This document shows, piece by piece, positions 16,939 to 25,589 of a stretch of DNA of 64,000 bases. The first letter of the stretch is position 1; each line of letters begins with the position of its first letter. The stretch covers positions 33,235-97,234 of the forward strand of contig URGW01000007.1 in assembly GCA_900547475.1 (NCBI GenBank). The letters are read 5' to 3'. The notes beneath the pieces were generated by a model. The model did no database searches. It was not told the DNA's origin and saw only the letters and a list, made by a program, of their open reading frames with translations. Position numbers and translations under genes: made by a program. The stretch comes from an uncultured Clostridium sp. GTDB lineage: Bacteria > Bacillota > Clostridia > Clostridiales > Clostridiaceae.

Positions 16939-16989
16939 AAAAAAAGCTAATGATTTCTACAACAAAAAAGGTTGTAGAAGTCATTAGCT
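16939..16989 (-). terminator. Expression-platform terminator of fluoride riboswitch
   Basis: On the minus strand AGCTAATGACTTCTACAAC pairs with GTTGTAGAAATCATTAGCT and runs into a T-tract. The first arm overlaps the conserved 3' strand of the aptamer, so fluoride binding and termination are mutually exclusive. Confidence 0.93.
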
Positions 16990-17036
16990 ATAATAAGCGG
17001 TTTTGATAATTATCAAGGGAGAACTTCATTCCCTAT
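16966..17036 (-). promoter_or_regulatory. Fluoride (crcB-motif) riboswitch
   Basis: The minus strand reads AGGGAATGAAGTTCTCCCT, then AACCGCT, then GCTAATGACTTCTAC. These are the three conserved blocks of the crcB motif in the right order and spacing. It sits immediately upstream of the antiporter gene with an overlapping terminator, predicting an ON switch in fluoride. Confidence 0.94.
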
Positions 17037-17181
17037 ATTTTTTGATTGTATCATAAGCAATTATGTATTTCAAGAATTTTGATATTTGGAATTATATTTG
17101 AATGAATATAGCCTATATATAAGGGTAAGAATATAAAGAGTATAATTGATAAAAAAGTATGTTATTGAAAGTGAGAATAGG

Positions 17182-17712
17182 ATGAGAGAAATTTTAAAAA
17201 AGGTAGATAATACAATTTTTAGATGGATAAATATAAAATTTAGCAATAAGACTTTTGATAAGATAATGCCAGTTATAACTTCAGCAGGGAATTTAGGAAT
17301 TGTATGGATTACAATATCAGTTTTATTAATGACTAAAAAGGATTATAGGATATTAGGACAAATGATACTTACAGCCCTTGTAATCACTACTATTATAGGT
17401 GAGGGAATAATAAAAAACATCATAAAGAGAAAGAGACCTTTTTATGGTGATGATGATAAGGAACTTTTAATATCAAAACCAATTACATATTCATTTCCTT
17501 CAGGACATACTGCCTCATCTTTTGCTGTTGCCACTGTTTTTATTAAAACTGATAATGCAGCATCTTTAGAAATAATATTATTAGCAGGATTAATTGCTTT
17601 TTCGAGAATATATTTAGGGGTGCATTATCCTTCGGATGTCATTGGTGGTGGAATAATAGGAGTTTTATGCGGATTAATAACAGTTATAATATTATTTGGT
17701 AAATTATATTAA
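17182..17712 (+). CDS. PAP2-family membrane phosphatase
   Basis: A 176-residue membrane protein of the phosphatidic acid phosphatase type 2 superfamily. All three catalytic motifs are present: KNIIKRKRPF, YSFPSGHTASS and SRIYLGVHYPSDVIGG. About five membrane helices are predicted. Likely substrates are lipid phosphates such as undecaprenyl pyrophosphate or phosphatidylglycerophosphate. The start is uncertain: ATG 17182 gives the usual N-terminus, but the ribosome site is weak, and TTG 17146 would add 12 residues. The next gene, a DedA protein, begins 22 bases after its stop, and both act on membrane lipids. Confidence 0.9.
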   Translation: MREILKKVDNTIFRWINIKFSNKTFDKIMPVITSAGNLGIVWITISVLLMTKKDYRILGQMILTALVITTIIGEGIIKNIIKRKRPFYGDDDKELLISKPITYSFPSGHTASSFAVATVFIKTDNAASLEIILLAGLIAFSRIYLGVHYPSDVIGGGIIGVLCGLITVIILFGKLY

Positions 17713-17734
17713 GTTAATAGAAGGGATTATAAAA

Positions 17735-18238
17735 ATGGCAGATATAAATAATATACTTCAATACATAAAGCAATACGGATATATTTTTTTAGCTATAATA
17801 GTTTTTTTAGAATATTTAAATTTGCCAGGTTTACCTGCAGGAATAATAATGCCAGCAGCAGGTATATTAGTTAAATATGATGGATTAAATTTTATATATA
17901 CTCTTGTAATATCAGTAATTGCAGGATTATTAGGAAGTTTTGCTTTATATTCATTAGGATATTACTGTGGGAAACCAATTTTAAACAATATACAAAATAA
18001 ATTTCCAAAACTAAAAAAGGCGATAGATAAAAGTTATAAATATATGGATAGGTATGGGAATATAGGAGTTCTTATAGCTAGAGTAATACCAGTTGCTAGA
18101 ACATTAATATCTTTAGTAGCAGGAACCTTTAATGTTAACTTTGTAAAATTTACTTTATATTCAGTTATAGGAATCACTATTTGGAATTTTGCCTTTATAT
18201 ATGCAGGTTATGCTTTTAGTTATTTATTCTTAAAGTAA
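17735..18238 (+). CDS. DedA-family membrane protein
   Basis: A 167-residue protein with four to five hydrophobic segments. The family-typical PAGIIMPAAGILV lies near residue 35 and IARVIPVARTLISLVAG near residue 115. DedA proteins are implicated in undecaprenyl-phosphate and phospholipid translocation. ATG 17735 is chosen because AGAAGGGAT precedes it; an earlier TTG (17696) would overlap the upstream gene and lacks a site. Pairing with a PAP2 phosphatase suggests a shared role in lipid carrier recycling, which is inference from context. Confidence 0.92.
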   Translation: MADINNILQYIKQYGYIFLAIIVFLEYLNLPGLPAGIIMPAAGILVKYDGLNFIYTLVISVIAGLLGSFALYSLGYYCGKPILNNIQNKFPKLKKAIDKSYKYMDRYGNIGVLIARVIPVARTLISLVAGTFNVNFVKFTLYSVIGITIWNFAFIYAGYAFSYLFLK

Positions 18239-18395
18239 AAATAATAGGTATTATTACAAAAATTTATATATCAAATAGAAGGTTTTTGTGTTAAAATTGT
18301 AATAAATTAACAAAGTTTTAATATTATAATGAAAGATGCAGAAATAAAAGAATAATGTATTAACTAATTACATGGTAATGATATGGGAGGAAAGT

Positions 18396-20813
18396 ATGAA
18401 CTTTAAAGTATTAAGTGGGGATATTTATTTTTCAGATGAGTTTATTAAGCTAAATGAGATAAGATCAGAATTTTTACAAGAGGCCTTTAGTTCGGTTTCA
18501 ATATTTACTGAAGAGTGTATTAAAAAATTCAATAGTATTGATCAATTATTAAAGGATGGAGAAGCTTTTGGATATGAGTATTTAAATAGTTATATTTTAA
18601 AAGCCATAAATATTATTAATGAATTTGGAATACAAGAAATTAATAATGATACATTTAACAAAAAGTATTATTTAGATAATTATTGTACATGGGAAAATAC
18701 TTTAGAGGAAATAAAGAGAGAAAATAACAAAGAAACTACAGATAGTAATAAAGAAAATGATATAACATATGCTAAGTTAAATATAAATTCTGAATTAATA
18801 AAGAATCCTTTTAGATTGAAAGAGAAAAATATAATATTAAATAGCGATAAAATTGAAAGTGATATTCCTCCAGAGATAATAAATAAATTAGTTAATTCTA
18901 TGGTAGAGAGTATATTTAATATTAACTTTGCAGTAATAGATATTTTAAATCATTATAATATAGCTGAAGTAGCATCATATAATAATTCTGAAGATATAAG
19001 AAAATCAAATAGTTTAATTAAACAGCTATTAGAAAATAAAATTTCAAAGGATAAAGAAGAAAATACTATAAAAGAAATAATAAAATTAAATCCGTATAAT
19101 GAAAATATATATAAGGCTTTATTATATAAGTATGGGGATAAGGATAATCAATTAGAGTGTTTAGGTGAGTTTTTAGGGTACAATAATATAAACGAGTATA
19201 AGCATAAATTATTAGATGAATATTATAGAGGATTACCAAATGACACTAAAGAGGATATAAATAAATCTAAAGAAAGTATAGTATTATTTGCAAATAAACT
19301 TGCCATTAAAGAATATTCAGAATATGTGGACGAGCTTGAAAAATTGTTCGTAGATAAAGTTAAATTAGAAGATTCAATAAAAACTAAAGAAATAGAAAAA
19401 AATGTTGAAATGGCAACGGTAGAAGTTAGTGAAAAGATTAGAAAAGATAAAAAAGCTAATAAGATTTGGATAACAACAGGAATTATATTAGCTAGTTTAT
19501 TATCTGTATATTTAATAATGACAGTATATTTTAATAATCATTTTTTCTTCAGAACTTATATAAATGGAGTTAATGTTACTGGAAAAGGTAATAAATCAGC
19601 ACAAGATTTTATGGCGGAAAAGGCTAATAATTATATTTTAACGATTAAAGAGAGAGATGAGAATAGTGAAGAGTTAAATGGAAAAGATATTAATTTAAAA
19701 TATGATTTTACTAATGGAATAAATGAGTTATTAGAAGAGCAAAATCCATTTTTATGGATTAAATCTATATTTGTTAGTAATAAGTACACAATAACTGAGG
19801 GTGTTTCTTATGATGAGGAATTATTAAAGCAATTTTTAGGTAATCTTAATTGCTTTGATGAATCAAATGTAAAAGAGCCTGTAAGTGCTTATATTAATTA
19901 CACAGATAATGGATATGAAGTTGTAAAAGAGGATAATGGTAATAAAATAAAATATGATGAATTTTATTCAAAGGTATTAAATAATATTCAAAATATAAAT
20001 TGTGTTTTAGATTTAGAGAAGGAAAATTGTTATGAGGAACCAAAGTATACTAGTAAAGCAGATGCTGTAGTTCAAGCTAAAAATATTGTTGATAAATATA
20101 TAGAATCAAGAATTACTTATACTACTTCAGGAGATGAAATAGTAATAGATTCAAGCTTAATAAACACATGGATTAATATAGATGAAGATTTTAATGTTAC
20201 ACTTAATGAAGATTCTATTAGGTCATATATAAATGAATTAGGAGATGAGTATGATAATATAGGAGATGCTAGAACACTTACTAGATGGTCAGGTGAAGTT
20301 ATTAAGGTTAGTACGACACCAGGAATATATTATATAGATAGAGATACAACTATAGCAGAAATAGTTGAGGCTATAAGTAATGGAGTTGAAACAACAAAGG
20401 AGTTATCATTTAAAACACCAAGTGCAACTGATGATTATGTAATAAATACTTTTGTGGAAGTTAATTTAACTAATCAAACAGTTGTTTACTATAAAAATGG
20501 TGAATTAATTACTCAAGGAAAGGTTGTTACAGGTGATGTAAGCAAAGGATATTCTACTCCAGCAGGAGTATATAGATTAGATTGGAAGAGAAAAGATTTT
20601 GTATTAAGAGGTGAGGGATATGCTGCACCAGTTAGCTTCTGGATGCCATTCAATGGAGGAATAGGGCTTCATGATGCAAGTTGGAGAAGTAGTTTTGGAG
20701 GAAGTATATATAAAAATAATGGATCACATGGATGTGTTAATATGCCATATAGTGTAGCAGAGGCAATTTATAATAATATTGAAGATAAAACTACAATAAT
20801 TTGTAGCTATTAG
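18396..20813 (+). CDS. Bitopic L,D-transpeptidase with large cytoplasmic N-terminal region
   Basis: An 805-residue protein. The C-terminal YkuD domain (about residues 680-805) has the catalytic GSHGCVNMP and the upstream substrate wall IGLHDASWR. It would cross-link peptidoglycan 3-3 or attach proteins outside the membrane. One membrane helix (about 357-380) precedes an extracellular region beginning NGVNVTGKGNKSAQDF, like PG_binding_4 domains. Unusually, about 350 acidic, helix-rich residues lie before the membrane helix, hence in the cytoplasm. This part contains LNPYNENIYKALLYKYGDKD, seen in other Firmicute envelope and secretion proteins of unknown role. ATG 18396 has GGGAGGAAAG upstream. 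Confidence 0.9.
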   Translation: MNFKVLSGDIYFSDEFIKLNEIRSEFLQEAFSSVSIFTEECIKKFNSIDQLLKDGEAFGYEYLNSYILKAINIINEFGIQEINNDTFNKKYYLDNYCTWENTLEEIKRENNKETTDSNKENDITYAKLNINSELIKNPFRLKEKNIILNSDKIESDIPPEIINKLVNSMVESIFNINFAVIDILNHYNIAEVASYNNSEDIRKSNSLIKQLLENKISKDKEENTIKEIIKLNPYNENIYKALLYKYGDKDNQLECLGEFLGYNNINEYKHKLLDEYYRGLPNDTKEDINKSKESIVLFANKLAIKEYSEYVDELEKLFVDKVKLEDSIKTKEIEKNVEMATVEVSEKIRKDKKANKIWITTGIILASLLSVYLIMTVYFNNHFFFRTYINGVNVTGKGNKSAQDFMAEKANNYILTIKERDENSEELNGKDINLKYDFTNGINELLEEQNPFLWIKSIFVSNKYTITEGVSYDEELLKQFLGNLNCFDESNVKEPVSAYINYTDNGYEVVKEDNGNKIKYDEFYSKVLNNIQNINCVLDLEKENCYEEPKYTSKADAVVQAKNIVDKYIESRITYTTSGDEIVIDSSLINTWINIDEDFNVTLNEDSIRSYINELGDEYDNIGDARTLTRWSGEVIKVSTTPGIYYIDRDTTIAEIVEAISNGVETTKELSFKTPSATDDYVINTFVEVNLTNQTVVYYKNGELITQGKVVTGDVSKGYSTPAGVYRLDWKRKDFVLRGEGYAAPVSFWMPFNGGIGLHDASWRSSFGGSIYKNNGSHGCVNMPYSVAEAIYNNIEDKTTIICSY

Positions 20814-20862
20814 TAATAACTTCGCAATACATTTATTTAATAGTATTGCGAAGTTATTATTG
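20814..20862 (+). terminator. Terminator after L,D-transpeptidase
   Basis: TAATAACTTCGCAATAC pairs perfectly with GTATTGCGAAGTTATTA. Little T-run follows, but the stem is long. Confidence 0.8.
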
Positions 20863-20913
20863 TTAATATAAAAAAATAGAAGTAAATTAAAATATATGAA
20901 AATAAAATATATA

Positions 20914-20941
20914 TTTACAACAATAATGTTCGTGGTATAAT
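20914..20941 (+). promoter_or_regulatory. Promoter of xpt leader
   Basis: TTTACA (20914-20919), 16-base spacer ending in TGG, TATAAT (20936-20941). Confidence 0.7.
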
Positions 20942-20966
20942 ACCAATAAGTGAATTTGTAAAAAAT

Positions 20967-21032
20967 CTCGTATAAAATCGGTAATTGGTCCGAAAGTTTC
21001 TACCTACTGACCGTAAAACAGTAGACTACGAG
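20967..21032 (+). promoter_or_regulatory. Guanine-class purine riboswitch
   Basis: P1 CTCGTA/TACGAG encloses two hairpins with loops TAATTGG and CCGTAAA. The joining strand AAGTTTCTACC and a J3/1 reading GACT follow. The C at the ligand-pairing position marks guanine/hypoxanthine specificity. It lies upstream of xpt with a terminator between. Confidence 0.96.
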
Positions 21033-21069
21033 GAGTTGAAATTATATTTTTTTTATGTATAAGTAGTGT

Positions 21070-21104
21070 CAACACCTCAATTTATATGAGGTGTTTATTT
21101 TTTT
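21070..21104 (+). terminator. Expression-platform terminator of guanine riboswitch
   Basis: AACACCTCA pairs with TGAGGTGTT and is followed by a T-run. Guanine binding should favour it and switch xpt off. Confidence 0.9.
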
Positions 21105-21135
21105 ATAAAGATTTTTGTGGAGGAGAGAAAAGATA

Positions 21136-21705
21136 ATGGATATTTTAAAAGAACGTATATTACAAGAAGGTAGAGCATTAAGTGAAACTGTATTAAAGGT
21201 TGATTCATTTTTAAATCATGGTGTAGATGCAAGATTAATGTATGATATAGGAACTTATTTTAAGGAATATTATAAAAATCATGGAATTACTAAAATATTT
21301 ACTATTGAAAGTTCAGGAATAGCACCTACAGTAATGACAGCAATGCAGATGGAGCTTCCTATGGTTACATTAAAAAAGCAAAGCTCTAAAATTCTAAATG
21401 GAGATGTATATCAAACAACAGTACATTCATTTACAAAAGGTTCTGATTATGAATTGACATTATCAAAACAATATATTTCTCCAGAAGATAATATATTAGT
21501 AATAGATGATTTTTTAGCAAATGGAGAAGCCGCTTTAGGTGCTATAAGATTAATTGAAGAAGCTGGAGCAAAGGTTGGGGGAATAGGAATAGTAATAGAA
21601 AAGTCATTCCAACCAGGACGAGCTATTTTAGATGAAAAAGGATATGATGTTTGCTCTTTAGCTAGAATTGGGAAGTTAGGAAAGGGAATTATAGAGTTTA
21701 TTTAA
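21136..21705 (+). CDS. xpt: Xanthine phosphoribosyltransferase
   Basis: A 189-residue cytoplasmic purine salvage enzyme converting xanthine plus PRPP to XMP. The PRPP-binding motif [13 protein letters not shown] (about residue 121-133) is intact. [14 protein letters not shown] and KKQSSK are typical of Xpt. ATG 21136 has GGAGGAGAGAAAAG upstream. It is controlled by the guanine riboswitch directly upstream. Unlike Bacillus, no pbuX permease gene follows. Confidence 0.96.
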   Translation: MDILKERILQEGRALSETVLKVDSFLNHGVDARLMYDIGTYFKEYYKNHGITKIFTIESSGIAPTVMTAMQMELPMVTLKKQSSKILNGDVYQTTVHSFTKGSDYELTLSKQYISPEDNILVIDDFLANGEAALGAIRLIEEAGAKVGGIGIVIEKSFQPGRAILDEKGYDVCSLARIGKLGKGIIEFI

Positions 21706-21748
21706 TTAAGAAATTATAAATAGAATTAAAATTTATATAGTGATAATA

Positions 21749-21784
21749 AAAACACATCATTTTATAATTTGATGTGTTTTTTAT
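21749..21784 (+). terminator. Terminator after xpt
   Basis: AAAACACATCA pairs with TGATGTGTTTT and is followed by T-rich sequence. Confidence 0.9.
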
Positions 21785-21840
21785 AAATATAATGTTGAAA
21801 TATTTATAAAAATAAGTTAAACGATTTCTATAAACGATTA

Positions 21841-21921
21841 CAAAAAGTGCTCTAAAAGCACAAAAACAGGAGCATTAGCAGACTACCCCTGTCTCAAACC
21901 TATTTTGCCTGGTAGGTTTAT
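21841..21921 (-). ncRNA. Candidate small structured RNA (about 80 nt)
   Basis: On the minus strand an extended -10 (TGGTACAAT, 21928-21936) precedes about 80 bases with three hairpins. They are AAACCTA/TAGGTTT, then ACAGG/CCTGT, then GTGCTT/GAGCAC followed by TTTTTG as a terminator. Loop 1 (CAGGC) can pair with loop 2 (GTCTG), giving a possible kissing pseudoknot. No gene follows on that strand, since xpt is convergent. I cannot assign it to a known RNA family. Confidence 0.45.
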
Positions 21922-22042
21922 GAATTAATTGTACCATAAAAATACAAATAATTAAATAAAATATTCTTAAAATTTTGATAAAAGTATATTTTTATGAATT
22001 ATTACTAAAAGAAATTTATTTTTAAAATATTATGGGTAATAA

Positions 22043-22071
22043 TTGACAAATTAATTTTACTGGAATATAAT
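22043..22071 (+). promoter_or_regulatory. Promoter of Mn2+ riboswitch transcript
   Basis: Perfect TTGACA (22043-22048), 17-base spacer, perfect TATAAT (22066-22071), about 25 bases before the aptamer. Confidence 0.85.
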
Positions 22072-22095
22072 AATTTCTATAAAAGAAAATATCTC

Positions 22096-22184
22096 TATTA
22101 AAGGGGAGTAGTAAAAAATATAGCATCAACAATCGCGGCTTTTGCCTGGTGTTATATACCAGTTTGGTTACGAGACTTTTAATA
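22096..22184 (+). promoter_or_regulatory. yybP-ykoY (Mn2+) riboswitch
   Basis: AAAGGGGAGTAG near the 5' end and TACGAGACTTTT at the 3' end are the two hallmark blocks of the yybP-ykoY motif, with GCCTGG and CCAG arms between. P1 (ATTAAAG/CTTTTAAT) competes with the following terminator, predicting an ON switch in Mn2+. Confidence 0.9.
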
Positions 22185-22241
22185 TAATCCTTAAGTTATT
22201 TATACTTAAGTTGAGGATTATATTAAGAGTCTCTTTTTTAT
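22172..22241 (+). terminator. Expression-platform terminator of Mn2+ riboswitch
   Basis: GAGACTTTTAATATAATCCT pairs with AGGATTATATTAAGAGTCTC and is followed by a T-run; the 5' arm shares bases with aptamer P1. Confidence 0.92.
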
Positions 22242-22300
22242 TTATTAATAAAAGTGACTAAAGTAATTATAAAATTTTTTATTAAAAAGAGGAGGATTTT

Positions 22301-24958
22301 ATGGAAAAGTATTTTTGTAAAACTACAGAAGAGTCGTTAAAAGAATTTAATGTATCTAAAGAAGGATTAAGTAGTAGACAAGCAGAAGAAAATTTATCTT
22401 CTTATGGTTTTAATGAGTTGAATCAAAAAAAGAAGAAAAGTGTATTTCAAGTATTCTTTAGTCAATTCAAGGATTTATTAATATTCATTTTAATTGCAGC
22501 AGGAATAATTTCTATGCTAAGTAATAATGTAGAAAGCACTATTGTAATATTTGCTGTAATAATTTTAAATGCAATATTAGGAACAGTTCAACATTTTAAG
22601 GCGGAACAATCTTTGGATTCCTTAAAAGCATTATCAGCACCATCTGCAAAAGTGATAAGAGATGGAAAAAAGATAGAGGTTCCATCAAGAGATGTCGTTC
22701 CAGGGGATATTTTAGTTTTAGAAGCTGGAGATTTAATTACTGCAGATGGTAGAGTAATAGAAAGTTATTCATTGCAAGTAAATGAAAGTTCGCTTACAGG
22801 TGAGTCATTAAGTGTAGATAAAGTTACTGATAAGATAGAAAGTCAAGAAGTAGCTTTAGGTGATCAAAAAAATATGGTCTTTTCTGGATCGTTAGTAACT
22901 TATGGTAGAGCATTAGTTGTTGTTACAAGTACAGGTATGAAAACAGAAATAGGTAAAATAGCTACTCTTATGGAGGAGACTCAAGAAAAGAAAACTCCGC
23001 TTCAAGTTAGTTTAGATGACTTTAGTAAAAAGCTTGCTATTATAATATTATTTATATGTGCAATTGTATTTGGATTATCTTTATATAGAAAAATGCCAGT
23101 TCTTGAGTCATTAATGTTTGCAGTTGCTTTAGCAGTTGCAGCTATTCCAGAAGCTTTAAGTTCTATAGTTACTATTGTTTTAGCATTAGGAACTCAAAAG
23201 ATGGCTAAGGAAAATGCAATTATTAAAAAGCTTAGAGCTGTAGAAGGATTAGGATCAGTTTCTATAATTTGTTCAGATAAAACAGGTACTTTAACTCAGA
23301 ATAAAATGACAGTAAGAAAAGTATATGTTGATGGAAATTTAATTAATGGTTCTGATATTTCATTAGACAATAAGGTTGAAGAATATTTAATTAAAAATTC
23401 TATTTTATGTAATGATTCAACTTCTAAGGATGGAAAAGAAATTGGAGATCCAACAGAAGTAGCCTTAGTAAACTTAGGACATGAAATTTCAATAAATGAA
23501 ATAGATTTAAGAAGTGAGTATGAGAGATTAGCAGAAATTCCATTTGATTCAGATAGAAAGCTTATGAGTACATTGCATAAAATTGATAATAAAAATATCA
23601 TGTTTACTAAAGGTGCTTTGGACGTTATATTAGATAGAGTTAAATTTATAATGACGTCAGATGGAGTAAGAGAATTAACGGAAAATGATAAAAATGAAAT
23701 ATTAGATGTAAATAGAAGATTATCAGAGTCTGGTTTAAGGGTATTATCTTTTGCATATAAAGAATTAGATCAAATTAAAGAATTAAATTTAAATGATGAA
23801 TATAATTATACTTTTATAGGATTAATTTCAATGATTGATCCACCAAGAGAGGAAAGTAAACAAGCTGTTGCAGATTGTATAATGGCAGGTATAAAGCCAA
23901 TAATGATTACTGGGGACCATAAAATAACAGCATCAGCTATAGCTAAAGAAATAGGAATCTTAAGAGATGGAGATAGAGCAATCGAAGGATTAGAAATAGA
24001 TAAAATGTCAGATGATGAATTAAAAGAAAATATTGAACATATATCTGTTTATGCAAGAGTATCTCCAGAGCATAAAATTAGAATTGTAAGGGCATGGCAA
24101 GAAAGGGGACAAATAGTTGCTATGACTGGTGATGGTGTAAATGATGCTCCGGCGTTAAAACAAGCAGACATAGGTATAGCTATGGGGATAACAGGTACAG
24201 AAGTATCTAAAGATGCAGCTTCGGTAATTTTAACAGATGATAATTTTGCTACAATAGTAAAATCAGTATCTAATGGTAGAAGTATTTATAACAATATAAA
24301 GAACTCTATAAAGTTCTTATTATCAGGTAATACTTCGGGGATAATTGCAGTTTTATATTCTTCAATTATGGCATTGCCAATGCCTTTTGCAGCAGTACAT
24401 TTATTGTTTATAAATCTTTTAACAGATAGTTTGCCAGCTATAGCAATAGGTATGGAACAATCAAATAGAGACTTATTAAAAGATAAACCAAGAGGTAAGG
24501 ATGAATCTATTTTAAGTAAAGACTTCTTATTAGGATTAGGAGTAGAAGGTTTATTAATTGCTATATTTACAATAATTGCTTTTTATTTAGGAAATCCTAT
24601 GAAAACACCTTTAACAGCATCAACTATGGCATTTGCAACACTTTGTTTAGCTAGATTATTCCATGGATTCAATTGTAGAGGTAAAGGATCAATATTTAAA
24701 TTAGGGGTATTCTCTAATAAATATGTTTGGTATGCATTTGGAATAGGATTAGTATTATTAAATGCAGTATTATTTATTCCAGGACTTCAAATGTTATTTG
24801 AGGTAGAGAGTTTAATGGTGAGCCAATATATTACAATATATGTATTAGCATTTATACCAACATTAATAATTCAATTTACTAAGGTTATAGAAGAAGCAAT
24901 AAAAAATAAAAAATCAAAAAGTGAAGTTTCAAATACTAGATTAAAAAATATAGCATAG
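22301..24958 (+). CDS. P2-type cation ATPase, probable Mn2+ exporter (Ca2+-ATPase-like)
   Basis: An 885-residue P-type ATPase of the Ca2+/Mn2+ (P2A) group. Seen are TGES in the actuator domain and IPEALSSIVTIVLALGTQKM in helix M4. The phosphorylation site is CSDKTGTLTQNKMTV (about residue 327); TGDGVNDAPALKQADIG and NLLTDSLPAIAIGM (M6) follow. By sequence alone it would be called calcium-transporting. The Mn2+-type riboswitch upstream, as for lactococcal YoaB, argues for manganese efflux. The ATG has AGAGGAGGAT upstream. It is monocistronic. Substrate assignment rests on regulation rather than on a diagnostic residue. Confidence 0.92.
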   Translation: MEKYFCKTTEESLKEFNVSKEGLSSRQAEENLSSYGFNELNQKKKKSVFQVFFSQFKDLLIFILIAAGIISMLSNNVESTIVIFAVIILNAILGTVQHFKAEQSLDSLKALSAPSAKVIRDGKKIEVPSRDVVPGDILVLEAGDLITADGRVIESYSLQVNESSLTGESLSVDKVTDKIESQEVALGDQKNMVFSGSLVTYGRALVVVTSTGMKTEIGKIATLMEETQEKKTPLQVSLDDFSKKLAIIILFICAIVFGLSLYRKMPVLESLMFAVALAVAAIPEALSSIVTIVLALGTQKMAKENAIIKKLRAVEGLGSVSIICSDKTGTLTQNKMTVRKVYVDGNLINGSDISLDNKVEEYLIKNSILCNDSTSKDGKEIGDPTEVALVNLGHEISINEIDLRSEYERLAEIPFDSDRKLMSTLHKIDNKNIMFTKGALDVILDRVKFIMTSDGVRELTENDKNEILDVNRRLSESGLRVLSFAYKELDQIKELNLNDEYNYTFIGLISMIDPPREESKQAVADCIMAGIKPIMITGDHKITASAIAKEIGILRDGDRAIEGLEIDKMSDDELKENIEHISVYARVSPEHKIRIVRAWQERGQIVAMTGDGVNDAPALKQADIGIAMGITGTEVSKDAASVILTDDNFATIVKSVSNGRSIYNNIKNSIKFLLSGNTSGIIAVLYSSIMALPMPFAAVHLLFINLLTDSLPAIAIGMEQSNRDLLKDKPRGKDESILSKDFLLGLGVEGLLIAIFTIIAFYLGNPMKTPLTASTMAFATLCLARLFHGFNCRGKGSIFKLGVFSNKYVWYAFGIGLVLLNAVLFIPGLQMLFEVESLMVSQYITIYVLAFIPTLIIQFTKVIEEAIKNKKSKSEVSNTRLKNIA

Positions 24959-24980
24959 CTTAAAAAGTTATAATAGTTGA

Positions 24981-25026
24981 GTACTCAGATTAGTTTTAAA
25001 TATACTACTAATTTGGGTACTTTTAT
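24981..25026 (+). terminator. Terminator after P2-type ATPase gene
   Basis: GTACTCAGATTAGT pairs imperfectly with ACTAATTTGGGTAC and is followed by TTTTATATT. Confidence 0.75.
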
Positions 25027-25064
25027 ATTATATAAAAATAAAAGAATTATTTTTGAAAATAATA

Positions 25065-25125
25065 TTGACTATTTTAGTATGATAAGCATATAATAACAAT
25101 ATAACATATGAACAATTATTCATAT
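25065..25125 (+). promoter_or_regulatory. Promoter and ArsR/SmtB-type operator of cadC-cadA
   Basis: TTGACT (25065-25070), 18-base spacer, TATAAT (25089-25094). The inverted repeat ATATGAA-CAATTA-TTCATAT (25106-25125) covers the expected start. It matches the operator pattern of zinc/cadmium-sensing ArsR-family repressors such as CadC and CzrA, so autoregulation by the following gene is likely. Confidence 0.85.
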
Positions 25126-25191
25126 ATTAAAATGAAAAAATAAATATTACTTTAAATACAAATACTATATATGATAGGAGTGAATACATTT

Positions 25192-25557
25192 ATGAAAACT
25201 AAAGTTAATAATATTGAAAGTTGTAGTTGTAATGTTATACATGGAGAAGTAGTCAGCGAAGTAAAAGGAAAATTGCCAGAAGACGAGACTTTGTATGATT
25301 TAGCAGAGTTATTTAAGGTTTTTGGAGATAGTACAAGAATAAAAATACTTTGTGCATTATTTGAAGCTGAAATGTGCGTTTGTGATTTATCGGCTTTATT
25401 AAATGTTAGTCAGTCAGCAATATCTCATCAATTAAGAGTTTTAAAGTCTTCTAGACTTGTTAAGTTTAGAAGAGCAGGAAAAATAATTTATTACTCTTTA
25501 GATGATGAGCATATTAAGCATATATTTGATGAAGGTTTAAAACATATCACTGAGTAG
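25192..25557 (+). CDS. cadC: ArsR/SmtB-family metal-sensing repressor, CadC-like
   Basis: A 121-residue winged-helix repressor. The metal-site helix reads EMCVCDLSALL, the CVC motif of CadC/ArsR (alpha3N-type) sensors. An N-terminal CSC (about residues 12-14) could complete a CadC-type thiolate site. The recognition helix QSAISHQLRVLKSSRLV and wing RRAGKIIYYSL follow. ATG 25192 is chosen over ATG 25171, which precedes the ribosome site AGGAG. It is upstream of cadA with an operator in its promoter, so it should repress both genes until Cd/Pb/Zn binds. Confidence 0.92.
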   Translation: MKTKVNNIESCSCNVIHGEVVSEVKGKLPEDETLYDLAELFKVFGDSTRIKILCALFEAEMCVCDLSALLNVSQSAISHQLRVLKSSRLVKFRRAGKIIYYSLDDEHIKHIFDEGLKHITE

Positions 25558-25589
25558 GTATGATTAAGGAATAAGGGGGATAATATTTT

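Noticed and set aside
16910..16984. N-terminal extension of the antiporter (MTSTTFFVVEIISF)
   Set aside because: These codons lie in the riboswitch terminator and precede the ribosome site GGAGGATTAATT, so they are untranslated leader.
20967..21032. Adenine riboswitch before xpt
   Set aside because: The ligand-pairing position in J3/1 is C (GACT), which specifies guanine rather than adenine.
21841..21921. 6S RNA or signal recognition particle RNA
   Set aside because: Too short for 6S and lacks the long bubble-containing hairpin; no SRP core sequence is present.
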